Part shown: in pieces, positions 52,431 to 60,765 of the stretch | How the letters are laid out: the number at the start of each line of letters is the position of its first letter | How positions within the stretch are numbered: position 1 is the stretch's first letter | From: Nocardioides agri | Lineage (GTDB): Bacteria > Actinomycetota > Actinomycetes > Propionibacteriales > Nocardioidaceae | NCBI RefSeq assembly: GCF_013778305.1 | Contig: NZ_JACEIC010000002.1 | Location: 1,947,669-2,011,668 of the forward strand | Length of the DNA: 64,000 bases | Direction of reading: 5' to 3' | Notes under the pieces: model-generated | Told to the model about the DNA's origin: nothing | Database searches by the model: none | Seen by the model: the letters and a program-made list of their open reading frames with translations, nothing else | Translations under genes and position numbers: made by a program

Positions 52431-53924
52431 ATGAGCAACCGCCTGCTGTCCTTCGGACTCGGTGTCCTGGCCGCCCTCGTCGGCGTCGCCGCCGGGCACC
52501 TCGCGGCGGCGCTCACGACGCCGGCCGCGTCTCCCGTGCTCGCCGTCGGCTCCGAGGTCATCGACCTCACGCCGACGCCGCTGAAGGAGTGGGCGGTGCG
52601 CGAGCTCGGCACCCGGGACAAGCCGGTGCTGGTCGGCTCGGTGCTGGTCGGCGTGCTCGTGCTGGCCGGGATCGCCGGGCTGCTGGCCCGTCGTCGCTTC
52701 CGGTACGGCGCCGTGCTGCTCGTCGCCCTCGTCGCGGTCCCGGCCGTGCTCGCCTCGTCGGTGTGGCCCAGCGTCGTGGCCGGGGTGGTCGGCGTCCTCG
52801 CCCTGTTCGTCCTGACCCGGTCGGCCGCCCCCGTCCCCGCCCCGGGCGACGGACCGAGCCGGCGGGCCGTGCTCGTCGGCGTCGGCTCGGTGGCGTTCGC
52901 GGGGGTCGCGATGGGTGCCGCCGGGCGCTGGATCACGTCGTACCGCACCCGGGTGGTGGCGGTCTCGCTGCCGGCGCCGGCCTCGTCCGCCACGGACTTC
53001 CCCGCCCGCGCCCTCGACTCCCGGGTCCCCGGCATCACGCCACTGCGCACGCCGACCGCGGACTTCTACCGCGTCGACACCCGCCTCGCGCTGCCGGTGG
53101 TCGACCTCGACGGCTGGACGTTGACGATAGACGGCGATGTCGAGCGCTCGGTGACCTACTCCTTCGACGACCTGCTCGCGATGCCACTCATCGAGCGCGA
53201 CATCACGCTGACCTGCGTGTCCAACGACGTCGGCGGCCGGTACGTCGGCGGCGCGCGCTGGCTCGGCGTACCGCTCGGCGACCTGCTGTCTGCCGCGGGC
53301 ATTGCGGGCACGCGGGCCGACCAGATCCTGTCGACCGACGTCGACGGCATGACGATCAGCACCCCGCTCTCCGTCGCCACCGACGGTCGCGACGCGATGA
53401 TCGCGGTCGGCATGAACGGCGCCTCGCTCCCGCGTGAGCACGGCTTCCCTGCGCGGATGGTGGTGCCGGGGCTGTACGGCTTCGTCAGCGCGTGCAAGTG
53501 GATCACCCGGATGACGCTCACGACCTACGCCGAGCAGGGCGCCTACTGGACCCAGCGCGACTGGGCCACCGATGCGCCCATCAAGATCGCCAGCCGGGTC
53601 GACACTCCCCGGCCCCTGTCGACGGTCTCCCCCGGCCGCACGGTGATCGGCGGCATCGCCTGGGCGCAGCACCGGGGCGGCGTCACCGCCGTCGAGGTGT
53701 CCGTCGACGGCGGCTCGTGGTCTCCCGCCCGGCTGGGCCCGTCGCTCGGCGAGGACTACTGGCGGCAGTGGTACCTCCCCTGGACCGCCACCCCCGGCCG
53801 CCACACCGTCTCCTGCCGCGCCACCGCCGGCTCCGGTGAGGTGCAGACCGCCACTCGCGCGGCGCCCTTCCCCGACGGGTCGTCAGGGCTCCAGGAGATC
53901 GTGGTGCTGGTGTCGGACGGCTGA
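52431..53924 (+). CDS. Membrane-anchored molybdopterin-dependent oxidoreductase (sulfite oxidase fold)
   Basis: A 497-residue protein. About five hydrophobic segments occupy residues 7-165. They are followed by an extracytoplasmic sulfite-oxidase-type molybdopterin domain from about residue 190, with the molybdenum-ligating Cys C262 in ITLTCVSNDVGGRYVGGARW. It continues with HGFPARMVVPGLYGFVSACKWITRM, and a C-terminal dimerisation/beta-sandwich domain (GITAVEVSVDGG-type, here GGVTAVEVSVDGG). An internal SRRAVLVG near residue 143 recalls a twin-arginine motif ahead of the last helix. Substrate unknown. Divergent from the enoyl-CoA hydratase gene. Confidence 0.88.
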   Translation: MSNRLLSFGLGVLAALVGVAAGHLAAALTTPAASPVLAVGSEVIDLTPTPLKEWAVRELGTRDKPVLVGSVLVGVLVLAGIAGLLARRRFRYGAVLLVALVAVPAVLASSVWPSVVAGVVGVLALFVLTRSAAPVPAPGDGPSRRAVLVGVGSVAFAGVAMGAAGRWITSYRTRVVAVSLPAPASSATDFPARALDSRVPGITPLRTPTADFYRVDTRLALPVVDLDGWTLTIDGDVERSVTYSFDDLLAMPLIERDITLTCVSNDVGGRYVGGARWLGVPLGDLLSAAGIAGTRADQILSTDVDGMTISTPLSVATDGRDAMIAVGMNGASLPREHGFPARMVVPGLYGFVSACKWITRMTLTTYAEQGAYWTQRDWATDAPIKIASRVDTPRPLSTVSPGRTVIGGIAWAQHRGGVTAVEVSVDGGSWSPARLGPSLGEDYWRQWYLPWTATPGRHTVSCRATAGSGEVQTATRAAPFPDGSSGLQEIVVLVSDG

Positions 53925-54121
53925 CCGTGGCTTGCGGGTCCGTTGGGGTGGGCCGCCGCAAGGCAGCAAAGCGGGGACGGCGGGCGTCGGGTTGCGGCTG
54001 CTTCCCGGCTCTCCGGCCGGCGGCCTTGCCCTCAGAATGTATTCGTCACGGTTGTCCACATACCGGGCAAACACTGGGTTCTGGGGCTCTGACTGTCGGT
54101 GGTCGGTGCTTGGATTTCTCT

Positions 54122-55354
54122 ATGACAGCGATCGCCACCCCGAGACACCGAGTGTCGGTGGCGACCGCGCATGTCCACCAGGAGCTGGACGCCGTCAATG
54201 ATGCTTCGGTGTGGTCGATGGACGAGTCCGAGACCGCCGCCACGCTCGTCGGCCTCGCGCGGGCGAGGGCGAAGCTCGCCGAGCTCGAAGCCCGGGTCGC
54301 CGCTCACGCCGACGACCTCCAGATCGGCCAGGACGTCGCCGCATCGTCGGCCGCGAACTGGCTGGCGCACCAGACCAAGCAGACCCGCGCCGAGACCCAC
54401 CGGACCGTGCGGCTCGGGCACGACCTCGAGCAGCACCCGCTCACTAGGGACGCGCTCGCCGCCGGCCGGGTCTGTGTCGACCAGGCCCGCGTGATCATCC
54501 AGGCCGTCGACCGGCTCCCCGCCGAGGCGCGGTCCCGGGCCGAGCGGCACCTGCTGGCCGAAGCCGCCCACCACGACGCGAAGACCCTGGGGATCCTGGG
54601 CAAGCGGCTCTACGAGGTCATCGACCCCGACGCCGCCGACGCCCACGAAGCCGCGCTCCTGGAACGTGAGGAGGCCGCGGCGATGCAGGCGTGCCGGCTC
54701 ACGCTGCGCGACGACGGCCACGGCACCACCCACCTGCGCGGCCAGATCCCCACGTTCCACGGCGCCGCGCTGCGCAAGATGCTGGCCGCGCTCACCGCCC
54801 CCAAGCACCAACGCGCCACCCACGGCGCGGGTGTCGAGTGGGTGCCCGGCCCGGAGGCGATGGGGCAGGCGTTCTGCGCTCTGATCGAGCGCTTCCCGGT
54901 CGAGCAGCTGCCGAAGCTGGGCGGCCTCACCGCCACCCTGGTCGTCACCATCACCGAGGACTCGCTGTTGGGACGCGTCGAGCGCGCCGGCCTCCTGGAC
55001 ACCGGCGACCGCATCTCCCCCGGCGCCGCCCGCCGGCTGCTGTGCGAAGCCGGCGTCATCCCGGTCGTCCTGGGCGGTGACTCGATGCCGATCGACGTCG
55101 GGCGGGAGCGGCGGTTCCACCCGAAGTACCACCGGGTCGCGATCCTCACCCGGGACCAGGGCTGCCGCGCCGAGGGCTGCGACCGCCGCCTCGGGCTCCA
55201 CACCCACCACGTAGACCGGTGGGCCGACGGAGGGACCACCACCGTCGGCCAGGGCATCGCGCTGTGCCCGTGGCACCACTCCCGCATCCACGACACCACC
55301 TACGAGACCACGAAGCTGCCCTCCGGGAAGGTCGCCTTCCACCGGCGGACGTAG
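54122..55354 (+). CDS. DUF222/HNH endonuclease family protein (13E12-type)
   Basis: A 410-residue protein with an N-terminal helical DUF222 region (about 1-290) and a C-terminal HNH nuclease domain with zinc Cys pairs (CRAEGCDRRLGLHTHHVDRW and ALCPWHHSRIHD). The family is highly repeated in actinobacterial genomes and is thought to move or be maintained as a selfish unit; its biological role is not settled. ATG 54122 has no Shine-Dalgarno sequence (preceded by TTTCTCT), so leaderless translation is possible. The 197-bp gap before it (53925-54121) ends in an AT-richer stretch of likely promoter DNA. Confidence 0.9.
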   Translation: MTAIATPRHRVSVATAHVHQELDAVNDASVWSMDESETAATLVGLARARAKLAELEARVAAHADDLQIGQDVAASSAANWLAHQTKQTRAETHRTVRLGHDLEQHPLTRDALAAGRVCVDQARVIIQAVDRLPAEARSRAERHLLAEAAHHDAKTLGILGKRLYEVIDPDAADAHEAALLEREEAAAMQACRLTLRDDGHGTTHLRGQIPTFHGAALRKMLAALTAPKHQRATHGAGVEWVPGPEAMGQAFCALIERFPVEQLPKLGGLTATLVVTITEDSLLGRVERAGLLDTGDRISPGAARRLLCEAGVIPVVLGGDSMPIDVGRERRFHPKYHRVAILTRDQGCRAEGCDRRLGLHTHHVDRWADGGTTTVGQGIALCPWHHSRIHDTTYETTKLPSGKVAFHRRT

Positions 55355-55449
55355 ACCGGAGATCTTGATCCACCAGGTGCACCAGAAGCTCCGCTCAAGC
55401 ACCTGCGCGCCCGACCGAGGTCGGCGTCCTCCCGATAGGCGCCGAACTC

Positions 55450-55518
55450 GTCCGGAGGCGGCCGGGTCAAGGGCGGCGAAGCCGGCGAAGCGAACCCTTG
55501 ACGCGGCCGCCGGAGGAC
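55450..55518. repeat. Long imperfect inverted repeat between HNH gene and fasciclin gene
   Basis: The arms 55450-55473 (GTCCGGAGGCGGCCGGGTCA then AGGG) and 55495-55518 are complementary at 20 of 24 positions with a 21-bp loop. Half of the arm is the GGCGGCC core and GTCAAGGG. It lies 95 bp after the HNH stop. It may terminate that transcript or mark the end of a repeated DUF222/HNH unit. The rest of the 264-bp gap shows only a 6-bp dyad near 55410 and the promoter candidate below. Confidence 0.55.
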
Positions 55519-55555
55519 GAACAATGAGCGCCCCGGGAGGACGACGACACCGGCA

Positions 55556-55583
55556 CCAATCCGATCCCGGACCAGCACCGAAC
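55556..55583 (+). promoter_or_regulatory. Candidate SigK-type promoter ahead of the fasciclin-SigK-RskA operon
   Basis: CCAATCC (55556-55562), 15 bp, then CCGAAC (55578-55583). The consensus I recall for mycobacterial SigK is CCATCC with CCGAAT at a 16-18-bp spacing, so the fit is partial: a one-base insertion, one mismatch and a short spacer. Transcription would begin about 29 nt before the ATG at 55619. If real, SigK drives its own operon. Confidence 0.35.
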
Positions 55584-55618
55584 AACCGGTGTCCAGACCG
55601 AACCGGGAAGGCACCACC

Positions 55619-56284
55619 ATGAACCGCTCCCTCCGACGTACGACTGGTCTCGCCGCACTGGCGCTGACCGCGACCCTGGGGCTCGCTGCGTGCAGCGACG
55701 ACGGGGACAGCAACGACACGGCAGCCGACGACAGCTCGATGTCGTCGGACATGTCCACCACGCCGAGCGACGACATGAGCTCGTCGGACGACATGGGGTC
55801 GTCCGACATCGCCGCGCAGACCTTCGGGTCCGGCTGCTCCGCGATCCCCGCCGACGGGGCGGGCTCGCTCGACGGGATGGCGACCGAGCCGGTCGCGACC
55901 GCGGCGAGCGCGAACCCGCTGCTCACCACGCTGGTGACGGCGGTCGGCGAGGCCGAGCTCGTCGACACCCTCAACTCCGCCGACGGGATCACCGTGTTCG
56001 CGCCGACCGACGACGCGTTCGGGGCGGTCCCGAAGAAGGACCTCAACGCGCTGCTGGCCGACAAGGACGCACTGACCAAGGTGCTCACGTACCATGTCGT
56101 GCCTGGCCAGCTCACGCCCGACCAGCTCGCCGGGACCCACAAGACCCTCGAGGGCGAGGACCTCGTCGTCGAGGGCTCGGGTGAGGAGTTCACCGTCGGC
56201 GCGAACAAGGCGGCGGTCATCTGCGGCAACGTCCCGACCGCCAACGCGACTGTGTACGTCATCGACGGCGTACTGATGCCCTGA
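55619..56284 (+). CDS. Fasciclin-domain lipoprotein (MPT83/MPT70-like)
   Basis: A 221-residue surface lipoprotein. Lipobox LAAC with acylated Cys C25, a Ser/Asp/Met-rich linker to about 66, then one FAS1 domain. The FAS1 domain contains the H1 motif ITVFAPTDDAFGAVP, the YH segment VLTYHVVPGQLTPDQL and the H2-like NATVYVIDGVLMP. Cys residues in SGCSAIP and AAVICGNV fall where MPT70/MPT83 form their disulphide, and LVDTLNS and TANATVY are shared with those proteins as I remember them. FAS1 proteins act in surface adhesion. In mycobacteria MPT70 and MPT83 are the main SigK targets. Here the gene sits directly ahead of sigK. Confidence 0.9.
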   Translation: MNRSLRRTTGLAALALTATLGLAACSDDGDSNDTAADDSSMSSDMSTTPSDDMSSSDDMGSSDIAAQTFGSGCSAIPADGAGSLDGMATEPVATAASANPLLTTLVTAVGEAELVDTLNSADGITVFAPTDDAFGAVPKKDLNALLADKDALTKVLTYHVVPGQLTPDQLAGTHKTLEGEDLVVEGSGEEFTVGANKAAVICGNVPTANATVYVIDGVLMP

Positions 56285-56301
56285 TCGACGAGGTGACCCG
56301 A

Positions 56302-56904
56302 GTGGAACACATCAGGCGCCTGGGTGGTGACGCCCCTCTCCCTGAGGACGGGGCGTCGCCACCCGACCTGGCCGACCTGCTGAAGCGGGCCGGCCGGGCC
56401 GACGAGACCGCCTTCGCCGCCCTGTACGACGCCACCGCGGCGCGCGTGCACGGCCTGGCGCTCCGGGTCGTGCGCGACCCGGCCCAGGCCGAGGAGGTCA
56501 CCCAGGAGGCGTTCCTCGAGATCTGGCGCACCGCGAGCCGCTTCGACCCCGCCCGGGGCAGCGCGCTCGGCTGGCTGCTGACGATCACCCACCGCACCGC
56601 GGTGGACCGGGTCCGCTCAGCGGAGGCGAGCAGCCGCCGCGACTCGTCCTACCACCAGCAGAACCAACCGGTCGACCACGACACGACCGCCGAGGCCGCT
56701 CAGGCCTCACTCGAAGCACACCGGGTCCGCTCAGCGATGGCGACCCTCACCGAGGTGCAGCGCGAGGCCGTCGGCCTCGCCTACTTCGGTGGCTACACGC
56801 ACACGGAGGTGGCGAAGATGCTCGACCTGCCGGTCGGCACCGCCAAGACCCGCATCCGAGACGGCCTGATCAGGCTCCGCGACGCGATGGGGGTCGGCTC
56901 ATGA
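56302..56904 (+). CDS. sigK: ECF RNA polymerase sigma factor SigK
   Basis: A 200-residue ECF sigma factor. Region 2 (LYDATAARVHGLALRVVRDP, AEEVTQEAFLEIW) and region 4 (LTEVQREAVGLAYFGGYTHTEVAKMLDLPVGTAKTRI) are complete. It groups with SigK by partner and neighbours. I chose GTG 56302 because GAGGTGA lies 5 nt before it; GTG 56293 would add three residues and lacks such a site. The start is 17 bp after the fasciclin stop, and its stop overlaps the rskA ATG (ATGA at 56901-56904). Confidence 0.9.
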   Translation: MEHIRRLGGDAPLPEDGASPPDLADLLKRAGRADETAFAALYDATAARVHGLALRVVRDPAQAEEVTQEAFLEIWRTASRFDPARGSALGWLLTITHRTAVDRVRSAEASSRRDSSYHQQNQPVDHDTTAEAAQASLEAHRVRSAMATLTEVQREAVGLAYFGGYTHTEVAKMLDLPVGTAKTRIRDGLIRLRDAMGVGS

Positions 56905-57614
56905 CCGAGATCCACGCCCTGTCCGGCGCCTACGCCGTCGACGCGGTCGACGACCTCGAGCGCGCGGCGTTCGAGCGCCACCTCGCCGAGTGCGCGGAGT
57001 GCCGCGCCGAGGTCGCGAGCCTCCGCGAGACCGCGGCCATGCTCGCCGAGACCACCGCCGCCGCACCGCCGAGCGCCCTGCGCGACCGGGTGCTCGCCGA
57101 CATCACCACCATCCGCCAGCTGCCGCCGGAGGTGCCGACCGCCCAGCCGGTACGCCGCCACCGCGTCCGACTGCTCGTCGCGGCTGCCGCCGCGGTCGTG
57201 CTGGTCGGCGCCGGCACCGCCGTCGTCGTCACCCAGCCCTGGGCCGACGAGACCCGCCCGCCGTCGGCCACCGTGCAGGTGCTCGAGGCTCCCGACGCCC
57301 AGAGCACCACGCTCGAGTTCCCCGGCGGCGCGTCGGCCACGGTCACGCACTCCGACGAGCTCGACCGGGCGGTGCTCCAGACCGAGGACATGCCGCCACC
57401 GCCGGAGGGCAAGGTCTACCAGGTCTGGCTCGACCAGCCCGGCAAGGGGATGGTCCCGGCCGGGGTCATGCCGGTGGAGGAGGACCAGACCCTGCTCCTC
57501 GAGGGCGACGCCGCCACCGCCACCGGCGCCGGCATCACCGTCGAGCCGGAGGGCGGCTCGCCGGCGCCGACGTCGGAGCCGATCGCGCTCTTCGACTTCG
57601 GGCGCTCCGCGTGA
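56901..57614 (+). CDS. rskA: Anti-sigma-K factor RskA
   Basis: A 237-residue membrane anti-sigma factor. N-terminal cytoplasmic sigma-binding region with the HxxxCxxC pattern (H27, C31, C34 in HLAECAEC), one membrane helix at about 90-111 and an extracytoplasmic RskA C-terminal domain with GKVYQVWLDQPGKG. It would hold SigK inactive until cut by site-1 and site-2 proteases. Overlaps sigK at one end and the FAD enzyme at the other (GTGA at 57611-57614). The neighbours tie its output to lipid-modifying enzymes. Confidence 0.92.
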   Translation: MTEIHALSGAYAVDAVDDLERAAFERHLAECAECRAEVASLRETAAMLAETTAAAPPSALRDRVLADITTIRQLPPEVPTAQPVRRHRVRLLVAAAAAVVLVGAGTAVVVTQPWADETRPPSATVQVLEAPDAQSTTLEFPGGASATVTHSDELDRAVLQTEDMPPPPEGKVYQVWLDQPGKGMVPAGVMPVEEDQTLLLEGDAATATGAGITVEPEGGSPAPTSEPIALFDFGRSA

Positions 57615-59566
57615 GGCGACGCATCGCCGTGGTCGGCTCCGGCGTCGCCGGACTGACCGCGGCGTACGTCGCGTCGCGCACGGCCGAGGTCACGCTCTAC
57701 GAGGCCGACGACCGGCTCGGCGGGCACGCTGACACGCACCTCGTCGACGACGGGGCGGACGGGCTCGCGATCGACACCGGGTTCATCGTCCACAACGAGC
57801 GCACCTACCCGACGCTGCTGCGGCTCTTCGGCGAGCTTGGGGTCGCCACCCAGGACTCCGAGATGTCGATGTCGGTGCGCGACGACGCCACCGGGCTGGA
57901 GTACGCCGGAGCGCTCGGGCCCCGCGGCCTCTTCCCTGCGGGCCGCAACCTCCGCAACCCGGCGTACCTGCGGATGCTGGCCGAGGTCCCGCGCTTCCAC
58001 CGGCTGGCCCGCCGGCTCGAGGACGACGTCACGCTCGGCGACTTCCTCGCGCGGCACGGGTTCTCGGCGTACTTCCGGCGGCACTTCATGGAGCCCCTCG
58101 TCGCGGCGGTGTGGTCGTGCGACCCGGCGGTCGCGCTGGAGTACCCGGCTCGCTACCTCTTCGCGTTCCTCAGCCACCACGGGATGCTCAGCGTCACCGG
58201 CTCGCCGCAGTGGCGCACCGTCACCGGAGGCTCGCGCACCTACGTCGAGCGGGTCGCGGCCGTGCTCGACGAGGTCCGCACCGGCACCAAGGTGACGTCG
58301 GTGCTCGAGACGCCGGACGGCGTCGAGATCACCGACGGCAACGGCGTGGTCACGGCCTACGACGCCGCGGTGGTGGCCACCCACCCGAGCCAGGCGCTCG
58401 CGATGCTCGCCGAGCCGACCCCGCTGCAGCGCGAGGTCCTGGCCGCGATCCCCTACTCGCCCAACGTCGCCCTGCTGCACACCGACACCAGGCTGCTGCC
58501 GGAGACGCAGCACGCCCGGGCGTCCTGGAACTTCCGGCGCCCGACCGAGGACCTCGGCCACGTCGTCGTCACCTACGACCTGACCCGGCTCCAGCGGCTG
58601 CCCACCGACACCCGCTACCTCGTCACCCTCGGCGGCGAGCACCTCGTCGACCCGGCGCTGGTGATCGACCGGATGGAGTACGAGCACCCGCTCTACACGC
58701 CCGCGTCGGTGGCCGCGCAGGCGCGGCTGCCCGAGATCGACACCGACCGGCTCGCGTTCGCCGGCGCCTACCACGGCTGGGGCTTCCACGAGGACGGGGC
58801 GCGGTCGGGGCGGGCGGCGGCCGAGCGGCTCGGGCTGGAGTGGCCGGGTGCTTTCGAGACGGGACCTCGTCCGTCCTCGACCGCCGCGCGGACCTACGCG
58901 ACCACGATCCGGCACACCCGGCGGACGCCGTGGAGGCGGTCGTTCACGCACCGTTCGCACACCTGGGTCGTCGACCTCGACGACCTCCCCGACCACGGCG
59001 TGCTCGGGCGGTTCGAGGGGCGCGACCACCTCGGCGACCCGGAGCGCAGCATCCGGGACAACCTCGCGCGATTCCTGGCGCTGCAGGGCATCGAGCTCGG
59101 TGCCGGACAGGTCCTGATGGCGGCCCACCCCCGCGCGCTCGGCTTCTGCTTCAACCCGATCACGGTCTTCTGGGTGACCCCGGAGCACGGCGACCCGTGT
59201 GCGGTCGTCGAGGTGCACAACACCTACGGTGACCGGCACGCCTACCTCGTGCACCCCGACGCCCAGGGCCGGGCCCGCACTGGGAAGGCGATGTACGTGT
59301 CGCCGTTCCACGGCACCGACGGCGCCTACGAGCTGGCGGTCCCGGTGCCCACCGACCGCCTCCACGTCGCGGTCACCCTGCACACCGCCGACGGAGCCAC
59401 CTTCAGTGCGTCGCTCTCCGGGCACCGGACCGACCACCGCGCCTGGCGCGCCGCGCCCGAGGCGCTCCGCGGCGCCGCGCTGATCCGCCTCCACGGGATC
59501 GCGCTGTGGCTGCGCCGCCTGCCGGTCCGCCCCCGCCCCGACCACCACCAGGAGGGAGTCCGATGA
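57611..59566 (+). CDS. FAD-dependent oxidoreductase fused to DUF1365
   Basis: A 651-residue single-chain fusion. Residues about 1-410 are a flavin amine-oxidase-like/NAD-binding oxidoreductase (FAD loop GSGVAGLTAAY, ADDRLGGHADTH, and a C-terminal FAGAYHGWGFHEDG). Residues about 430-651 are a DUF1365 domain (SHTWVVDLDDLP, LGFCFNPITVFW). The two occur as separate adjacent genes in mycobacteria (Rv0449c, Rv0448c). Between them I saw no stop, frame break or in-frame start, so the fusion looks real. Related FAD enzymes act on methylated or cyclopropanated fatty acids, including a furan fatty acid pathway in Rhodobacter; a comparable role here is inference. Overlaps rskA and ufaA1. Confidence 0.92.
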   Translation: MRRRIAVVGSGVAGLTAAYVASRTAEVTLYEADDRLGGHADTHLVDDGADGLAIDTGFIVHNERTYPTLLRLFGELGVATQDSEMSMSVRDDATGLEYAGALGPRGLFPAGRNLRNPAYLRMLAEVPRFHRLARRLEDDVTLGDFLARHGFSAYFRRHFMEPLVAAVWSCDPAVALEYPARYLFAFLSHHGMLSVTGSPQWRTVTGGSRTYVERVAAVLDEVRTGTKVTSVLETPDGVEITDGNGVVTAYDAAVVATHPSQALAMLAEPTPLQREVLAAIPYSPNVALLHTDTRLLPETQHARASWNFRRPTEDLGHVVVTYDLTRLQRLPTDTRYLVTLGGEHLVDPALVIDRMEYEHPLYTPASVAAQARLPEIDTDRLAFAGAYHGWGFHEDGARSGRAAAERLGLEWPGAFETGPRPSSTAARTYATTIRHTRRTPWRRSFTHRSHTWVVDLDDLPDHGVLGRFEGRDHLGDPERSIRDNLARFLALQGIELGAGQVLMAAHPRALGFCFNPITVFWVTPEHGDPCAVVEVHNTYGDRHAYLVHPDAQGRARTGKAMYVSPFHGTDGAYELAVPVPTDRLHVAVTLHTADGATFSASLSGHRTDHRAWRAAPEALRGAALIRLHGIALWLRRLPVRPRPDHHQEGVR

Positions 59567-60765
59567 CCCTCGCGCCCGACCGCCAGGACCTCGCGTGGCC
59601 CGGCCTCGACCGGCTCCCGTCGGGGCCACGCGCCGCCGTCTCCGCATACGTCGCCCGCCAGCTCTTCCACTCGGCGTTCCGACGGCTCCCCCTGACCGAC
59701 GACGCCATCACGATCCACCGCCCGGACGAGTTCTTCGCCCGGCTCGGGCGCGACGGGCTCATCGGCTTCGGCGAGGCGTACCTGACGGGCGCCTGGGACG
59801 CCGACGACCTGACCGGCTTCCTGACCGTGCTCGCGACGGAGGTCGCCGACCTGGTGCCCCGGCCGCTGCAGCGGTTCCGCGGGCTCGTCGCGCCACGTAC
59901 GCCGTCCGGGCACCGGCCGTCCGAGGACCACACCCGCGAGCTCATCGCGCACCACTACGACCTGTCCAACGACCTCTTCCGCCTGTTCCTCGACGAGACG
60001 ATGAGCTACTCCTCCGCGCTCTTCGACACCTCGACCGACCTGGTCACGGCCCAGCACCGGAAGATCGACCGCCTGCTCGACGCCGCCGGCGTCGGCCCCG
60101 GCACCCGGGTGCTCGAGATCGGCACCGGCTGGGGCGAGCTGGCGATCCGTGCGGCCGGCCGCGGCGCGACGGTCCGGACGATCACGCTCTCGACCGAGCA
60201 GCAGGCGCTGGCCCGCGAGCGGATCGCCGCCGCCGGGCACGCCGACCGCGTCGACGTCGAGCTGTGCGACTACCGGCACGTCTCGGGCGAGTACGACGCG
60301 GTGCTCAGCGTCGAGATGGTGGAGGCGGTCGGGCACGAGTACTGGCCGGCGTACTTCCGGACCCTCGACCGGGTGCTCGCGCCCGGCGGCCGGGTCGGGA
60401 TCCAGGCGATCCTGATGCCGCACGACCGGATGCTCGCCACCCGCGGCAGCTACACGTGGATCAACAAGTACATCTTCCCCGGCGGCTTCCTGCCCTCCGC
60501 GCAGGTCATCGACGAGGTCTGCGCCGAGCACACCTCGCTCGGCGTGACCGGCCGGCTGTCGTTCGGGCTCGACTACGCCGAGACGCTGCGCCTCTGGGAC
60601 GAGACCTTCCTGGCCCGGCGCGACGACGTGCTCGCCCTCGGCTTCGACGAGACCTTCATCCGGATGTGGCACTTCTACCTGGCCTACTCCCGAGCCGGGT
60701 TCGCTTCTGGTTACCTCGACGTCCAGCAGCTCGTGCTCGACCGCGTGAAGGGACCCCATGCCTGA
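59563..60765 (+). CDS. ufaA1: Cyclopropane-fatty-acid-synthase-like methyltransferase (UfaA1-like)
   Basis: A 400-residue SAM-dependent lipid methyltransferase. SAM motif VLEIGTGWGELAI, preceded by the family stretch HHYDLSNDLFRLFLDETMSYSSALF, with AVGHEYWPAYFRT and the late GFDETFIRMWHFYLAYS. Short N-terminal DUF-like portion. It methylates unsaturated phospholipid acyl chains; whether it forms a ring or a methyl branch cannot be read off. GGAGGGAGTC sits before ATG 59563, and the ATG overlaps the FAD-enzyme stop. Rv0447c (UfaA1) is the family counterpart in M. tuberculosis. Confidence 0.9.
   Translation: MTLAPDRQDLAWPGLDRLPSGPRAAVSAYVARQLFHSAFRRLPLTDDAITIHRPDEFFARLGRDGLIGFGEAYLTGAWDADDLTGFLTVLATEVADLVPRPLQRFRGLVAPRTPSGHRPSEDHTRELIAHHYDLSNDLFRLFLDETMSYSSALFDTSTDLVTAQHRKIDRLLDAAGVGPGTRVLEIGTGWGELAIRAAGRGATVRTITLSTEQQALARERIAAAGHADRVDVELCDYRHVSGEYDAVLSVEMVEAVGHEYWPAYFRTLDRVLAPGGRVGIQAILMPHDRMLATRGSYTWINKYIFPGGFLPSAQVIDEVCAEHTSLGVTGRLSFGLDYAETLRLWDETFLARRDDVLALGFDETFIRMWHFYLAYSRAGFASGYLDVQQLVLDRVKGPHA

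Noticed and set aside
49232..53437. A plus-strand open frame of about 1400 codons opposite the HelD and hydratase genes.
   Set aside because: The translation is dominated by low-complexity Arg/Ala/Gly/Asp text, and the opposite strand carries well-formed HelD and crotonase proteins.
53958..54029. A GCAAGGC/GCCTTGC pair before the HNH gene as a second terminal repeat.
   Set aside because: A 7-bp match with a 58-bp loop is within chance expectation. I kept only the stronger repeat at 55450-55518.
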